From NCBI GenBank assembly GCA_017308575.1, contig JAFKEQ010000002.1, forward strand, positions 374,832 through 438,831: a DNA stretch of 64,000 bases. The letters run 5' to 3'. Each line of letters begins with the position of its first letter. The first letter of the stretch is position 1. A model generated the notes under the pieces. The model saw only the letters and a program-made list of their open reading frames with translations. It was not told where the DNA came from and did not search any database. The stretch comes from Afipia sp. (GTDB lineage Bacteria; Pseudomonadota; Alphaproteobacteria; Rhizobiales; Xanthobacteraceae). Positions 8,420 through 17,390 of this stretch are shown here, in pieces. A program made the translations under genes and the position numbers.

Positions 8420-8441
8420 AAAGTTGGATGAAGCGGATCGC

Positions 8442-8822
8442 CTACGGCTTGGCGATATGCCAGGCGCCGTTCAGGAAGCCGTCGCCGGCGGTGTCGCCCG
8501 GCTTGGTGTCCTTGGCGAAGGTGTAGACCGGCTTGCCCTTGAGCGCCCACATCTTGCTGCCGTCGTCGCGGGTGACGATGGTCCAGTCACCGGACGCCTT
8601 GGCGTCGGCTGCGGCGGCGAGCGGCGGCCAGTTGGTGGCGCAGGGACCGTTGCAGGCCGATTTGCCCGCGCTGTCCTTGTCGAAGGTATAAAGCGTCATG
8701 CCCTTGGCATCGACATAGGCCTTGCCTTTCGGGGTGTCGGCGACCTTTGCAGCCTGCGCGAATGCGCCGGTCGAAGCGAGCATGAGAGAGAGAGCCGCAA
8801 TAGCGGCGAATGTTTTGGACAT
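8442..8822 (-). CDS. Secreted COG4315-type repeat protein
   Basis: A 126-residue exported protein with a signal peptide (MSKTFAAIAALSLMLASTGAFAQA, cleavage expected after AFA or AQA). The mature part has two copies of the short lipoprotein-15 type repeat: GMTLYTFDKDSAGKSACNGPCATNWPPL near residues 40-68 and KPVYTFAKDTKPGDTAGDGFLNGAWHIAKP at the end. Proteins of this kind are periplasmic and common in proteobacteria, with no firm function. The Cys pair in SACNGPC could form a disulfide or bind a ligand. A good Shine-Dalgarno (CAGGAGTG) precedes the ATG. Confidence 0.85.
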   Translation of the reverse strand: MSKTFAAIAALSLMLASTGAFAQAAKVADTPKGKAYVDAKGMTLYTFDKDSAGKSACNGPCATNWPPLAAAADAKASGDWTIVTRDDGSKMWALKGKPVYTFAKDTKPGDTAGDGFLNGAWHIAKP

Positions 8823-8893
8823 CGCAGTATCACTCCTGATGAATGTGGGTCGAACGCGGCCGCGTCATCTTCACAAACTCCACGGCAGGAGAA

Positions 8894-9886
8894 TTATTCC
8901 GGGAGCGCATCGTTCCCGGAAAGAATTGCATCGCCCCAGTTCCATTTCTTGGCGCGCTTGTAGGCGGCCTTGTCCCGGTGCGGGACAGTGATGATGTCCA
9001 ATCCCTGCGCCCCGCAGATTTTTGCGGTTACTGCGATCTTCGTGATTTGCGGCTGCGCCAGCACGCGCGCGGGCCGGGGCGCGACCGGCGTGCGTGACAA
9101 TATGACGTAACTGAATTTTTCGTCCTCATAGGGAAGCTCGGCCCCCTTGAGGTGTTTGTGCGCGCGCGAACGCTGCAGACGTTGCGAGAAGTGGCACCAG
9201 TCCGGTGCTTCAAGCGGGCATGCCGCGTCATGCGGGCAGGGCGCGACGACATGCGCGCCCTGTCCGATCAGCCGCGCCCGCAGTTCGATGATGTGTCCAT
9301 ATCCTGCTGGCCTGCCCGGCTCGATCACGAGCAGAGCGCCCTGTGTCTTGGCCCACAGCGCGTCCGCGAATGCGAGACGATCGGCATCGCCGACTTCGTT
9401 GATGACATAGCTCGCGACGACGACATCCGCTTCGGATGCGTCGGCCAGCAGCTTGCGGGCATCGCCGGGTAGATAGTTTATCGAGGCGAGGCGCGGGCCG
9501 GATCGGGCAAGGTCGAGCGCAAGATCGCGCAGCGCCGCATTGGCATCAAGCAGGTCGAACCTGCCGAGAGACGGAAAGGCTTCGCTTGCGGCCCACGTGG
9601 CGGTGCCCGGTCCTGCGCCGACGTCGAGCAGGCTTTGCGGTGCGAAGGCCGGATTGTTTTCCAGAAGCGCGTTCAGGCTCGCCGCCACCGCGGCATAGGT
9701 GCCCGGCATTCGCGCCAGCGCATAGGCCAGCGCGTCATCCGTGCTGCGAATGCGGTTCGATCCACCGCCGCTGCGATAGGTTTGCGAGATCGTGCCCGCG
9801 CGCTGTGCCGCATCAGTGCGCGACAGGCCCTCGGCCTTGCGGGCGAGGGCGGCTCTCAGGTCGGCGGGAAGATCAGGGGAGATCAT
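8894..9886 (-). CDS. Rsm22-like small ribosomal subunit methyltransferase
   Basis: A 330-residue SAM-dependent methyltransferase of the Rsm22 family, which in mitochondria acts with the small ribosomal subunit. Seen: SLLDVGAGPGTATWAA (motif I) near residue 85, FDLLDANAALRDLA, VVVASYVINEVGD (motif IV region), and the family's Cys/His signature APCPHDAACPLEAPDWCHFSQR near residues 217-238. I place the start at ATG 9884-9886 (MISPDLP); the upstream open frame runs through a palindromic repeat and is not coding. The smc gene ends about 100 bases upstream on the same strand. Confidence 0.87.
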   Translation of the reverse strand: MISPDLPADLRAALARKAEGLSRTDAAQRAGTISQTYRSGGGSNRIRSTDDALAYALARMPGTYAAVAASLNALLENNPAFAPQSLLDVGAGPGTATWAASEAFPSLGRFDLLDANAALRDLALDLARSGPRLASINYLPGDARKLLADASEADVVVASYVINEVGDADRLAFADALWAKTQGALLVIEPGRPAGYGHIIELRARLIGQGAHVVAPCPHDAACPLEAPDWCHFSQRLQRSRAHKHLKGAELPYEDEKFSYVILSRTPVAPRPARVLAQPQITKIAVTAKICGAQGLDIITVPHRDKAAYKRAKKWNWGDAILSGNDALPE

Positions 9887-9918
9887 GGCAGCGGGCTTTC
9901 GACCTGTCTTGCCGTCAA

Positions 9919-9962
9919 CCTTCGAGGCTCGCCGCAAGTGCGGCTCGCACCTCAGGATGACG
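9919..9962. repeat. REP-type palindrome, family 2 (single unit)
   Basis: CCTTCGAGGCTCGC ... GCACCTCAGGATGAC between smc and rsm22. The same unit, in pairs, occurs at 22267-22376 and 40696-40825. Its two arms are imperfect inverted repeats (CGAGGCTCGC against GCGGCTCGC), giving a hairpin. Confidence 0.7.
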
Positions 9963-9990
9963 CCCTCCCTTTCAAGGGAGGACGAAACGA

Positions 9991-12900
9991 TCACGCCACG
10001 TTCTGGTCGAGAACCTTCATCGCGCCGTCGAGATCGACGGAGACGAGCTGCGACACGCCGCGCTCCGCCATGGTGACGCCGAACAGCCGGTTCATGCGTG
10101 CCATGGTGATCGGGTTATGCGTGATGATGATGAAGCGCGTGTCGGTCGAGCTGGTCATTTCATGCAGCAGGTTGCAGAACCGTTCGACATTGTGGTCGTC
10201 GAGCGGCGCGTCGACTTCGTCCAGCACGCAGATCGGCGACGGGTTGGTGAGGAACACCGCGAAGATCAGTGCCAGCGCGGTCAGCGCCTGCTCGCCACCC
10301 GAGAGCAGCGACAAGGTCTGCGGCTTCTTGCCCGGCGGCTTGGCGATGATTTCGAGGCCGGCTTCCAGCGGATCGTCGCTTTCGATCAGCGTCAGTTCGG
10401 CCTGACCGCCGCCGAACAGCTCAGTGAACAGCCGCTTGAAGTGGGCATTCACCGTCTCGAACGAGGTCAGCAGGCGCTCGCGCGCTTCCTTGTTGAGGCT
10501 CTGGATGCCGGTGCGCAGCTTCTTGATCGCTTCCACCAGATCGTCGCGCTCGGTGGTGAGGCCCGTATGCTGGGTCTCGACCTCGCGCAGTTCTTCCTCG
10601 GCGCGCAGGTTGACGGCGCCAAGGCGCTCGCGGTCGCGGCGCAGCTTCTCGAGTTCGGCTTCGACATCGCCGACAGGCGGCAGTTCGGTGTCGGGCGCGA
10701 CTTCCGCCAGCGCCGCGACACCCTGCGGCTCGACCTCGAGCATGTCGTGGATTTCGCGTTCGATATCCTCGAGACGGCGGCGGGTGCCTTCCATCCGCTC
10801 TTCGGAGCGGGCGCAGGCCTCGCGCGATGCCGACAGCGCTTCGAGGGTGGCGCGTGCCACGCGATCGGTTTCCGCCATCATGGTTTCGGCCTCGGCCAGC
10901 GCGTCGGCGGCCATGCGGCGGTCGGATTCGGCGTGCTCGATTTCGCTGATGACGGCGCTGCGCTTCTCGGCGAAGAATTCCGGCGCGTTGTCGAGTTCGG
11001 CGCGCTCGGTCTTCACCTCGACGATGCGGGTCTCGATGGTCGAGATCTGCGACGCCGCGTTGTCCTTGCGGGCCTTCCATTCGTTGGATTCGGCGATGAT
11101 CGCCTGCACGCGGCGGTCCGCAAGCTCGGCTTCGCGGGCCAGCGCCTGCGCTTCGGCGCGGACCTGTGCCGCGAGGCGGCGGTGGCCGTCCATGTCGGCG
11201 CGCACGGCGGCGAGACGTTCCTCATTCTCGGCGCTGCCGGGCAGTTCGCCCAGCGCTTCGACGGCGCTTTCATGCGCGCCCTGCGCTTCGTCCCGGTCAG
11301 CAGCGAGGCGTGTCGCGCGTTCGTCGAGCGCGGAACGGTGCGAAGCGTGGCGGTTGATCTCCCGCTCGGCGGCGGCATGACGTTCGCGCGCCGCGTTGGC
11401 TTCGCGCTGTGCGTTGCGCACCGCTTCACGCGCCGCGCCTTCGACAGCAGCGGCGGCCTTCAGTGCAGAGTCTGCATTCTCCAGCGCCTGCCGCTTGGCG
11501 GCGGCATCGGAACGGGCCTGTTCGAGTTCGGATTCGATGTCGACAAGGCGCGCACGCTCGGCCAGACGCCGCGCCGCGCCGGTCGGCGCATGGGCTGCCG
11601 CGACGAAACCGTCCCAGCGCCACAGATCGCCTTCGCGGGACACCAGCCGCTGGCCGGTCTTGAGCTGCGAGGCCAGCTCAGCGCCGCGCTCGCGGCTGAC
11701 GACGCCAATCTGCGCCAGACGCCGCGCCAGTTCGGGCGGCGCGGTGACATGCACGGCCAGCGCTTCGATGCCGTCGGGCAGCGACGGGTCGCCGTCGACA
11801 ACGCCAAGGTTGGACCAGCGCATCGGGGCGGTCGGATCGACCGGCGCGTCGAGATCGTCGCCGAGCGCCGCGCCGAGCGCCTTTTCAAAGCCCTTGGCGA
11901 CGTTGACGCCGTCGATGATCGGCGGCCACAGATTCTTGGTTTCGCCGTTGACCAGCTTGGAGATCGTCTTGGCCTCGGTCTCCAGCCGCTGCACGCGCTT
12001 TTCGGCATCGGCCAGCGGCGCGCGCGAGGATTCCAGCGTGGCGCGTGAGGCTATGTGGGCAGCTTCGCTAGCCTGGCTGTTGGCCTCGGATTCCAGCAGC
12101 ATCTGCTGCGCGGTTTCGACGACGGCGGTCAGTTCCTCGAGATCGCCAAGGCCGCCGGTTTCGGCGTTGAGCCGCGCGATTTCCGCCTGAACGTTAGCGA
12201 TGTCCTGATCGAACCGCGCGACGCGGTCGCGATGCGTCCGCACACTGGCTTCGAGCTGATTGCGCCGCGCGGTGAGGTCGGCGAGCGCCGTGGTCAGTTC
12301 GGAGAAGGTACGCTCGGCGGCGGCGAGGGTTGCTTCCGCCTCGGACACGCGTTCGTCCGCGCCGCTGCGCTTGTCCACGCGCGACCGGATTTCTTCCTTA
12401 AGTTCGGTGTCTTCGGTTTGCAGCCGCGCCAGCGCCACGTCGGCGTCGGAGAGCTGGCGCTGCTCGCGCTCGATGTCGGCATCGAACTGGGTCAGGCGGC
12501 GATCGAGTTCGGTGACGCGCTCCTTGGCGCGCGCTTCCTCGCGGTCGAGCATTTCGCGCGCGTTGGTCAGGCGCTGCAGGCCTGCAGCGGCGCGGGCTTC
12601 GGCTTCGCGCAGGCCCGGCAGTTCGGAGGCGCGGATCGCCTGAATGCGCGCGGCTTCCGCCTGATGCTGGGTGCGTTCGGCCTGTTCGCGCACGTTCAGA
12701 TCGTGGGTCCGCCCTGCATCGTTGACGTCGGCATGGGCCTGCAGCCAGCGCAGATGGAACAGCAGCGCCTCGGCCTTGCGGACCTTGGCGGCGACTTCGC
12801 GGAAGCGGATCGCCTGTCGCGCCTGCTTTTTCAGGCCGTCGATCTGTCCGGACAGTTGCCCGATCACGTCTTCGACGCGGGTGAGGTTGGTCTCGGCGGC

Positions 12901-13455
12901 CTTGAGGCGCAGTTCGGCTTCATGGCGGCGCGCATGAAGGCCGGCGACGCCGGCGGCGTCTTCCAGCACGCGGCGGCGCTGGTCGGGACGCGCCTGAATG
13001 ATCTCGCCGATCTTGCCCTGGTGAACGAGCGCGGGAGAGCGCGCGCCAGTGGCGGCGTCAGCGAACAGGATCTGCACGTCGCGCGCGCGCACATCCTTGC
13101 CGTTGATGCGATAGACCGAGCCGGCTTCGCGCTCGATCCGGCGCGAGATTTCCAGCAGGTCCTGATCGTTGACGGCGGCGGGTGCTGAACGATCGGTGTT
13201 GTCGATCGTCATCGCCACTTCGGCATGGTTGCGCGCGGGGCGATTGCCCGAGCCCGCGAAGATCACCGCATCCATGTCGGACGCGCGCAGCGACTTGTAG
13301 GAGGTTTCGCCCATCGCCCAGCGCAGCGCTTCCACCAGATTGGATTTGCCGCAGCCGTTCGGACCGACGACACCGGTGAGGCCGGGCTCGATCAGAAAAT
13401 CAGTCGGTTCAACGAATGACTTGAACCCGTGAAGGCGAAGACGCGTCAGTTTCAT
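9991..13455 (-). CDS. smc: Chromosome segregation protein SMC
   Basis: A 1154-residue SMC ATPase that folds and helps segregate the chromosome. Seen: Walker A GPNGCGKSN at residues 31-39, two very long coiled-coil arms of Ala/Glu/Arg-rich heptads, a hinge around residues 500-640 (LWPPIIDGVNVAKGFEKALGAAL), and the C-terminal ABC signature LSGGEQALTALALIFAVF with Walker B PICVLDEVDAPLDD. Start chosen at ATG 13453-13455 (MKLTRLRL), the conserved SMC beginning; the longer frame upstream has no SMC similarity. It lies between the DsbA-like and rsm22 genes, a conserved alphaproteobacterial order. Confidence 0.97.
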   Translation of the reverse strand: MKLTRLRLHGFKSFVEPTDFLIEPGLTGVVGPNGCGKSNLVEALRWAMGETSYKSLRASDMDAVIFAGSGNRPARNHAEVAMTIDNTDRSAPAAVNDQDLLEISRRIEREAGSVYRINGKDVRARDVQILFADAATGARSPALVHQGKIGEIIQARPDQRRRVLEDAAGVAGLHARRHEAELRLKAAETNLTRVEDVIGQLSGQIDGLKKQARQAIRFREVAAKVRKAEALLFHLRWLQAHADVNDAGRTHDLNVREQAERTQHQAEAARIQAIRASELPGLREAEARAAAGLQRLTNAREMLDREEARAKERVTELDRRLTQFDADIEREQRQLSDADVALARLQTEDTELKEEIRSRVDKRSGADERVSEAEATLAAAERTFSELTTALADLTARRNQLEASVRTHRDRVARFDQDIANVQAEIARLNAETGGLGDLEELTAVVETAQQMLLESEANSQASEAAHIASRATLESSRAPLADAEKRVQRLETEAKTISKLVNGETKNLWPPIIDGVNVAKGFEKALGAALGDDLDAPVDPTAPMRWSNLGVVDGDPSLPDGIEALAVHVTAPPELARRLAQIGVVSRERGAELASQLKTGQRLVSREGDLWRWDGFVAAAHAPTGAARRLAERARLVDIESELEQARSDAAAKRQALENADSALKAAAAVEGAAREAVRNAQREANAARERHAAAEREINRHASHRSALDERATRLAADRDEAQGAHESAVEALGELPGSAENEERLAAVRADMDGHRRLAAQVRAEAQALAREAELADRRVQAIIAESNEWKARKDNAASQISTIETRIVEVKTERAELDNAPEFFAEKRSAVISEIEHAESDRRMAADALAEAETMMAETDRVARATLEALSASREACARSEERMEGTRRRLEDIEREIHDMLEVEPQGVAALAEVAPDTELPPVGDVEAELEKLRRDRERLGAVNLRAEEELREVETQHTGLTTERDDLVEAIKKLRTGIQSLNKEARERLLTSFETVNAHFKRLFTELFGGGQAELTLIESDDPLEAGLEIIAKPPGKKPQTLSLLSGGEQALTALALIFAVFLTNPSPICVLDEVDAPLDDHNVERFCNLLHEMTSSTDTRFIIITHNPITMARMNRLFGVTMAERGVSQLVSVDLDGAMKVLDQNVA

Positions 13456-13705
13456 AGAATTCGGTGCTCTGTTGGCCGGGCTGAAAGATGCAGCCGGGGC
13501 AAGGTCGTAGCGGCCCTGTGCCAGTGTAGCTGAGTCGCGGAATGCGCCTCGATTGGCCTGCACAATGGCGGCGCGGGCCCGGGAGGGCAACCGGGCGCGA
13601 AGGCTTTTCCCAAGGGATTTAGACGCGATTTAGGCGAGATTCCGGGGGATTTTCAAAGGAATCTCAGGACGTTTGCCGGGTTCCCGAACGAGACCCCGCA
13701 GACGT

Positions 13706-14362
13706 TCAGCTCTTGAGCAGCGGCTTGATGAGCTTTTCGAAGGCGTCGAACGAGGTCTCGCCGCGGACCGGCGTTCCATTGACGAAGAAGAACGGAGTCG
13801 AATTCACCTTGAGCGTCTTGTAGGCGAACTCGCGGCTGTCGAGGATGCCCTTCTGGATCGTCGGATCGTTCTGCACGCAGTCCTTGATCATCTGCTCGCT
13901 GAAGCCAGCCTGCTTGCCGACGCGGTTGATGGTGCCGAGCGCATCGGACACGAGGTCGTTCTGCTGCTTGAACAGGATATCGATGACAGCGAAATACTTC
14001 GGCGCATCGTCCTTGGCGACGCAGCGCGCCAGCGCCGAGGCGGCGAGTGCGACCTGATCCAGCGGGAATTCGCGGAACACGAAACGCACCTTGCCGGTAT
14101 CGATGTATTCCTTCTTCAGTTGGGGAAACACGTCGTGGGTGAAGGCCGCGCAGTGCGGGCAGGTCATCGACGCATATTCGACAATGGTGACGGACGCGTC
14201 CTTGGAGCCGAGCGCCATGTCGCCCAGCGCGCTCGGCTTGGCGATCTCTTCCGCACTCTGGGCGCTTGCCCCCGCGATGAACTGCCATGGAGAGATGCCG
14301 GCAATGGCGGCGACACCAGCGAGGGAGAGGGCGGCGTTAAAGGCGCGGCGCGTGATGATCAA
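13706..14362 (-). CDS. DsbA family thiol oxidoreductase
   Basis: A 218-residue exported thioredoxin-fold protein. The N-terminus ITRRAFNAALSLAGVAAIAGI looks like a Tat or Sec signal (twin Arg at residues 5-6). The active site is MTCPHCAAFTHDVFPQLK with a CPHC pair near residues 69-72, followed by the helical insertion and the cis-Pro segment NSTPFFFVNGTPVRG near 188-202. It should catalyse periplasmic disulfide formation or exchange (DsbA/BdbD/Com1-like). Its neighbours (smc, DUF721, mutY) are unrelated in function, but this gene order is common in alphaproteobacteria. Confidence 0.92.
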   Translation of the reverse strand: MIITRRAFNAALSLAGVAAIAGISPWQFIAGASAQSAEEIAKPSALGDMALGSKDASVTIVEYASMTCPHCAAFTHDVFPQLKKEYIDTGKVRFVFREFPLDQVALAASALARCVAKDDAPKYFAVIDILFKQQNDLVSDALGTINRVGKQAGFSEQMIKDCVQNDPTIQKGILDSREFAYKTLKVNSTPFFFVNGTPVRGETSFDAFEKLIKPLLKS

Positions 14363-14481
14363 CGGTCTGCTCCGGAAATTGCGTGCGAAAAGGCGCTTTA
14401 TGCCCGCTTTCGAGGATCATGCCGTAGCTTGAAACCATGATTGTGGCAATGCCGGGCCCAAGACGTATCCTGTGCGCCCCG

Positions 14482-14961
14482 TCACTTCCGCTTGATCATG
14501 GCCCCGAGCCGGGCCAGCGCGGCGCGAAGCTCCGCATCCTCCACCACGGTGAGATCGGCTTCCAGTCTGGCGACGGCTGCGACATCCGGCTTTTTGGTGC
14601 GTCTTGGCGCGGGCCTGCGCGAGAGCGGCGCTTGCCGCAGGGCGATGCGGCCGATTGCGTTCCAGCCGAGGAAGCGGTTGACCCGCTCCAGAATGACGTC
14701 CGAGGTGTGCTGGATTTCCAGCGCCATCGGCCCCTCGACCCGCAGGATCAAGGTGGCCGGCTCGAGCGGCTGGTTTTCCACCGGCCGTGGCCACTGGATT
14801 TTCAAGGGTTCCGAATGGGCGGCTACCTGCGCCCCGGCGATGTCGGCCCATCGCGTCACCAGTTCGCGCGAGGCGAAGCCCTGTTTGGCGAAAGCATCGT
14901 TGATCGCGCTGCCGAGCAGTGCGGATAACGGCTTGGCCGAGATGGGACCGGGCTTGTTCAT
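14482..14961 (-). CDS. DUF721 (DciA-like) protein
   Basis: A 159-residue protein with a DUF721 domain at residues 8-105: LSALLGSAINDAFAKQGFASRELVTRWADIAGAQVAAHSEP, then the KH-like strand ATLILRVEGPMALEIQHTSDVILERVNRFLGWNAIGRIAL. DUF721 proteins include DciA, the ancestral replicative helicase loader that works with DnaB/DnaA; assignment to that role here is by family. The C-terminal tail is basic (RRPAPRRTKKPDVAAVARLE). Its ATG lies only 27 bases from the likely divergent mutY start. Confidence 0.85.
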   Translation of the reverse strand: MNKPGPISAKPLSALLGSAINDAFAKQGFASRELVTRWADIAGAQVAAHSEPLKIQWPRPVENQPLEPATLILRVEGPMALEIQHTSDVILERVNRFLGWNAIGRIALRQAPLSRRPAPRRTKKPDVAAVARLEADLTVVEDAELRAALARLGAMIKRK

Positions 14962-14988
14962 GTGGATGGGTCTTGCCTACAAGGAAGC

Positions 14989-16107
14989 ATGACTCTAGCA
15001 GGCGCAGCCGTGCGGCGAAACAAAGCGGCATCCGGAAAATCGCAGGATGTGTCCGGTCACCGGAGCGCGCTGCTGCTCGCATGGTACGACCGGCATCGTC
15101 GCCGCCTGCCGTGGCGGGCCTTGCCAGGCGAGACGAGCGATCCCTATCGCGTGTGGTTGTCCGAGATCATGCTGCAGCAGACCACCGTGAAGGCGGTCGG
15201 TCCTTACTTCGAAAAATTCACCGCGCGCTGGCCGACGGTGGCGGCGCTCGGTGCATCGTCGCTGGACGACGTGCTGCGGATGTGGGCCGGGCTCGGCTAT
15301 TATTCGCGCGCGCGCAATCTTCACGCCTGCGCCGCCGCCGTGCTGCGCGACCATGCCGGTGTGTTTCCCGACACGGAAGAGGGCCTGCGCGCCTTGCCGG
15401 GCATCGGGCCTTACACCGCGGCCGCCATCGCCGCGATCGCCTTCGATCGCCGGACCATGCCGGTGGACGGCAATATCGAGCGCGTGGTGTCGCGGCTGTT
15501 CGCGGTGGAAGATGCATTGCCGAAAGCCAAACCGCTGATTCAGGACTTGGCCGCGACATTGCTCGGGCCGTCGCGCGCGGGCGACAGCGCGCAGGCGCTG
15601 ATGGACCTTGGGGCCACGATCTGCACGCCGAAGAAACCAGCCTGCGGCCTGTGCCCGCTCAACGACAACTGCGCGGCGCGCGAACGCGGCGATCAGGAGA
15701 CGTTTCCGCGCAAGGCTCCGAAGAAGACCGGCGCTCTGCGGCGCGGCGCGGCCTTCGTCGTCACGCGCGGCGATGAATTGCTGGTTCGCACGCGTCCGGA
15801 AAAAGGATTGCTCGGCGGCATGCTTGAGGTGCCGACATCCGACTGGCTTGCCTATCAAGAGGACAACGCAGCGCGCGCGCAGGCGCCTGAATTGAAGGTG
15901 TCGCGCTGGCATCGCAAGGCGGGCGTGGTGACGCATGTGTTCACGCATTTCCCGCTTGAACTCGTCGTCTATACGGCAAGCGTTGCGACGCGAACCCGTG
16001 CCCCGGCGGGCATGCGCTGGGCGCCGATCGCGACGCTGAAAGACGAGGCGCTGCCGAACGTCATGCGCAAGGTGATCGCGCACGGACTTGGCGATCTTCC
16101 CGGTTAA
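14989..16107 (+). CDS. mutY: A/G-specific adenine glycosylase MutY
   Basis: A 372-residue base-excision enzyme removing adenine opposite 8-oxoguanine. Seen: LSEIMLQQTTVKAVGPYF, the helix-hairpin-helix LPGIGPYTAAAIAAIAF, the catalytic Asp in VDGNIERV, and the 4Fe-4S cluster CTPKKPACGLCPLNDNC (C-x6-C-x2-C-x5-C). The C-terminal third is the NUDIX-like domain that reads 8-oxoG (GAAFVVTRGDELLVRTRPEKGLLGGMLEVP). I prefer ATG 14989 because AAGGAAGC precedes it directly; a GTG at 14962 is also possible. Divergent from the DUF721 gene with almost no intergenic space. Confidence 0.96.
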   Translation: MTLAGAAVRRNKAASGKSQDVSGHRSALLLAWYDRHRRRLPWRALPGETSDPYRVWLSEIMLQQTTVKAVGPYFEKFTARWPTVAALGASSLDDVLRMWAGLGYYSRARNLHACAAAVLRDHAGVFPDTEEGLRALPGIGPYTAAAIAAIAFDRRTMPVDGNIERVVSRLFAVEDALPKAKPLIQDLAATLLGPSRAGDSAQALMDLGATICTPKKPACGLCPLNDNCAARERGDQETFPRKAPKKTGALRRGAAFVVTRGDELLVRTRPEKGLLGGMLEVPTSDWLAYQEDNAARAQAPELKVSRWHRKAGVVTHVFTHFPLELVVYTASVATRTRAPAGMRWAPIATLKDEALPNVMRKVIAHGLGDLPG

Positions 16108-16162
16108 GGGACGAGGCGGCTATGCCGTCAGCGCTTCCCGATCGTTTGAGAGGTCTTTCCGG

Positions 16163-17176
16163 TCAGGACCGGCTGCGCTCGCCGCCGCGAAAAACGTCAT
16201 GCACAAGCCCGAGCTTTTCAAGTGCGAGAATGATCGCGCCGTTGATGTCGATTTCGTACCAGGCGTGTGAAAGATAGGCGTCCCGTGGGAATCTATGATG
16301 GTTGTTGTGGAGCCCTTCGCCGAAGGTGAGAATGGTCGTGACCAGTTCGTTGGTCGTGCCGTCTTCCAGCTCATAGCGGCGGTAACCGTAGCGGCCGTCG
16401 CTATGGCAGACCGAATTGACCAGTGAGGTCGCCATGGTCATGACGTAGCTGCGGAACAGGCCGGAGAACAGCACGCAGCCGATCATCGTATGGACGCCGC
16501 CGACCGCGTAGCCGATGGCGCCCGGAATCAAAACTGCCGACAATCCGTACCAGTACCAGCGGGTTCTCGTGAAAAACATCGCGATGGGGTCGGCCAGAAT
16601 ATCCTTGGCATAATATTCTGCATCGGTCGTTTCCTGATCCCAGACCCATCCGCCTTGCGCATGCAGCATTCCCTTCAGGTAGCTGACATAGCGGTTACCG
16701 GCGCCGTCATAGTAGGGGCTGTGGACGTCGCCGGGCTGGTCGGCATGAAGATGGTGCCGGCGATGATTGGAAACCCATTTCAACACCGAGCCCTGTACGG
16801 CCATCGTGGCGATCGCGCAGAAGAACGCGCGCATGATCGGACCGCAGCGAAAGCTTCGATGCACGAGAAAGCGATGCATGGCCACGCCGATCCCGGCCGT
16901 GGTCAGTGAAAACATGCCGACGAAGACCAATATCTCCGTCCAGCCGATGCCCTGCGTGAATGCCCAGATCAGCGCCGCGATCGAACCCGGAATCATGAGG
17001 CCGAACGCGATGTAGGAATCGAGAAACTTGGCGTCCACCACCGGACCATCGACAAGCACGCCCGGTGGCGTTTTCTGATCGGCACCTTTCGGCGCTACAT
17101 CTTCCGTTGCCACGTCCGAAATTGCGCTCATTTCAGCTTGATCCGTTAGTGGAACATTAACCCTGTTGCGAGGCAT
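16163..17176 (-). CDS. Acyl-CoA/fatty acid desaturase
   Basis: A 337-residue membrane di-iron desaturase (delta-9 type). The three histidine boxes are present: HRFLVH near residue 104, NHRRHH near 141, and HNNHH near 295. At least four hydrophobic segments flank them (YIAFGLMIPGSIAALIWAF, EILVFVGMFSLTTAGIGVAM, WYGLSAVLIPGAIGYAVGG and others). It should put a cis double bond into saturated acyl chains, tuning membrane fluidity. The start may be ATG 17176 or the inner ATG at 17131. A full CtrA-like box lies 36 bases upstream of the outer start. Confidence 0.93.
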   Translation of the reverse strand: MPRNRVNVPLTDQAEMSAISDVATEDVAPKGADQKTPPGVLVDGPVVDAKFLDSYIAFGLMIPGSIAALIWAFTQGIGWTEILVFVGMFSLTTAGIGVAMHRFLVHRSFRCGPIMRAFFCAIATMAVQGSVLKWVSNHRRHHLHADQPGDVHSPYYDGAGNRYVSYLKGMLHAQGGWVWDQETTDAEYYAKDILADPIAMFFTRTRWYWYGLSAVLIPGAIGYAVGGVHTMIGCVLFSGLFRSYVMTMATSLVNSVCHSDGRYGYRRYELEDGTTNELVTTILTFGEGLHNNHHRFPRDAYLSHAWYEIDINGAIILALEKLGLVHDVFRGGERSRS

Positions 17177-17211
17177 TCAACTGCAAGTGGTCCGGAACGA
17201 CAAGAACATGT

Positions 17212-17226
17212 TTAATGAAAGGTTAA
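17212..17226. promoter_or_regulatory. CtrA-like box TTAA-N7-TTAA
   Basis: TTAA (17212-17215), seven bases, TTAA (17223-17226), followed by C: an exact match to the CtrA full-site consensus. It lies in the divergent intergenic space between the desaturase (start 17176) and the lipoprotein gene (17391), nearer the desaturase. Binding by CtrA is inference. Confidence 0.5.
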
Positions 17227-17390
17227 CGGTTACAAGACTCGCGATAACCGCCGACAAGATCTGAACTAATCGCCACAGTCAGGTCCGTTAGGGTGGCGAT
17301 CCTGATCGAGTTCCGCGCGCACTAGCCGAATGTCCGCGCCTGTGCTTACCTCCGGCCATACTTTGGGGATGGAATACGGGGGTATTTCCA

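Noticed and set aside
10117..12048. Long plus-strand frame inside smc
   Set aside because: Antisense shadow of the smc coiled-coil codons; no start signal or domain.
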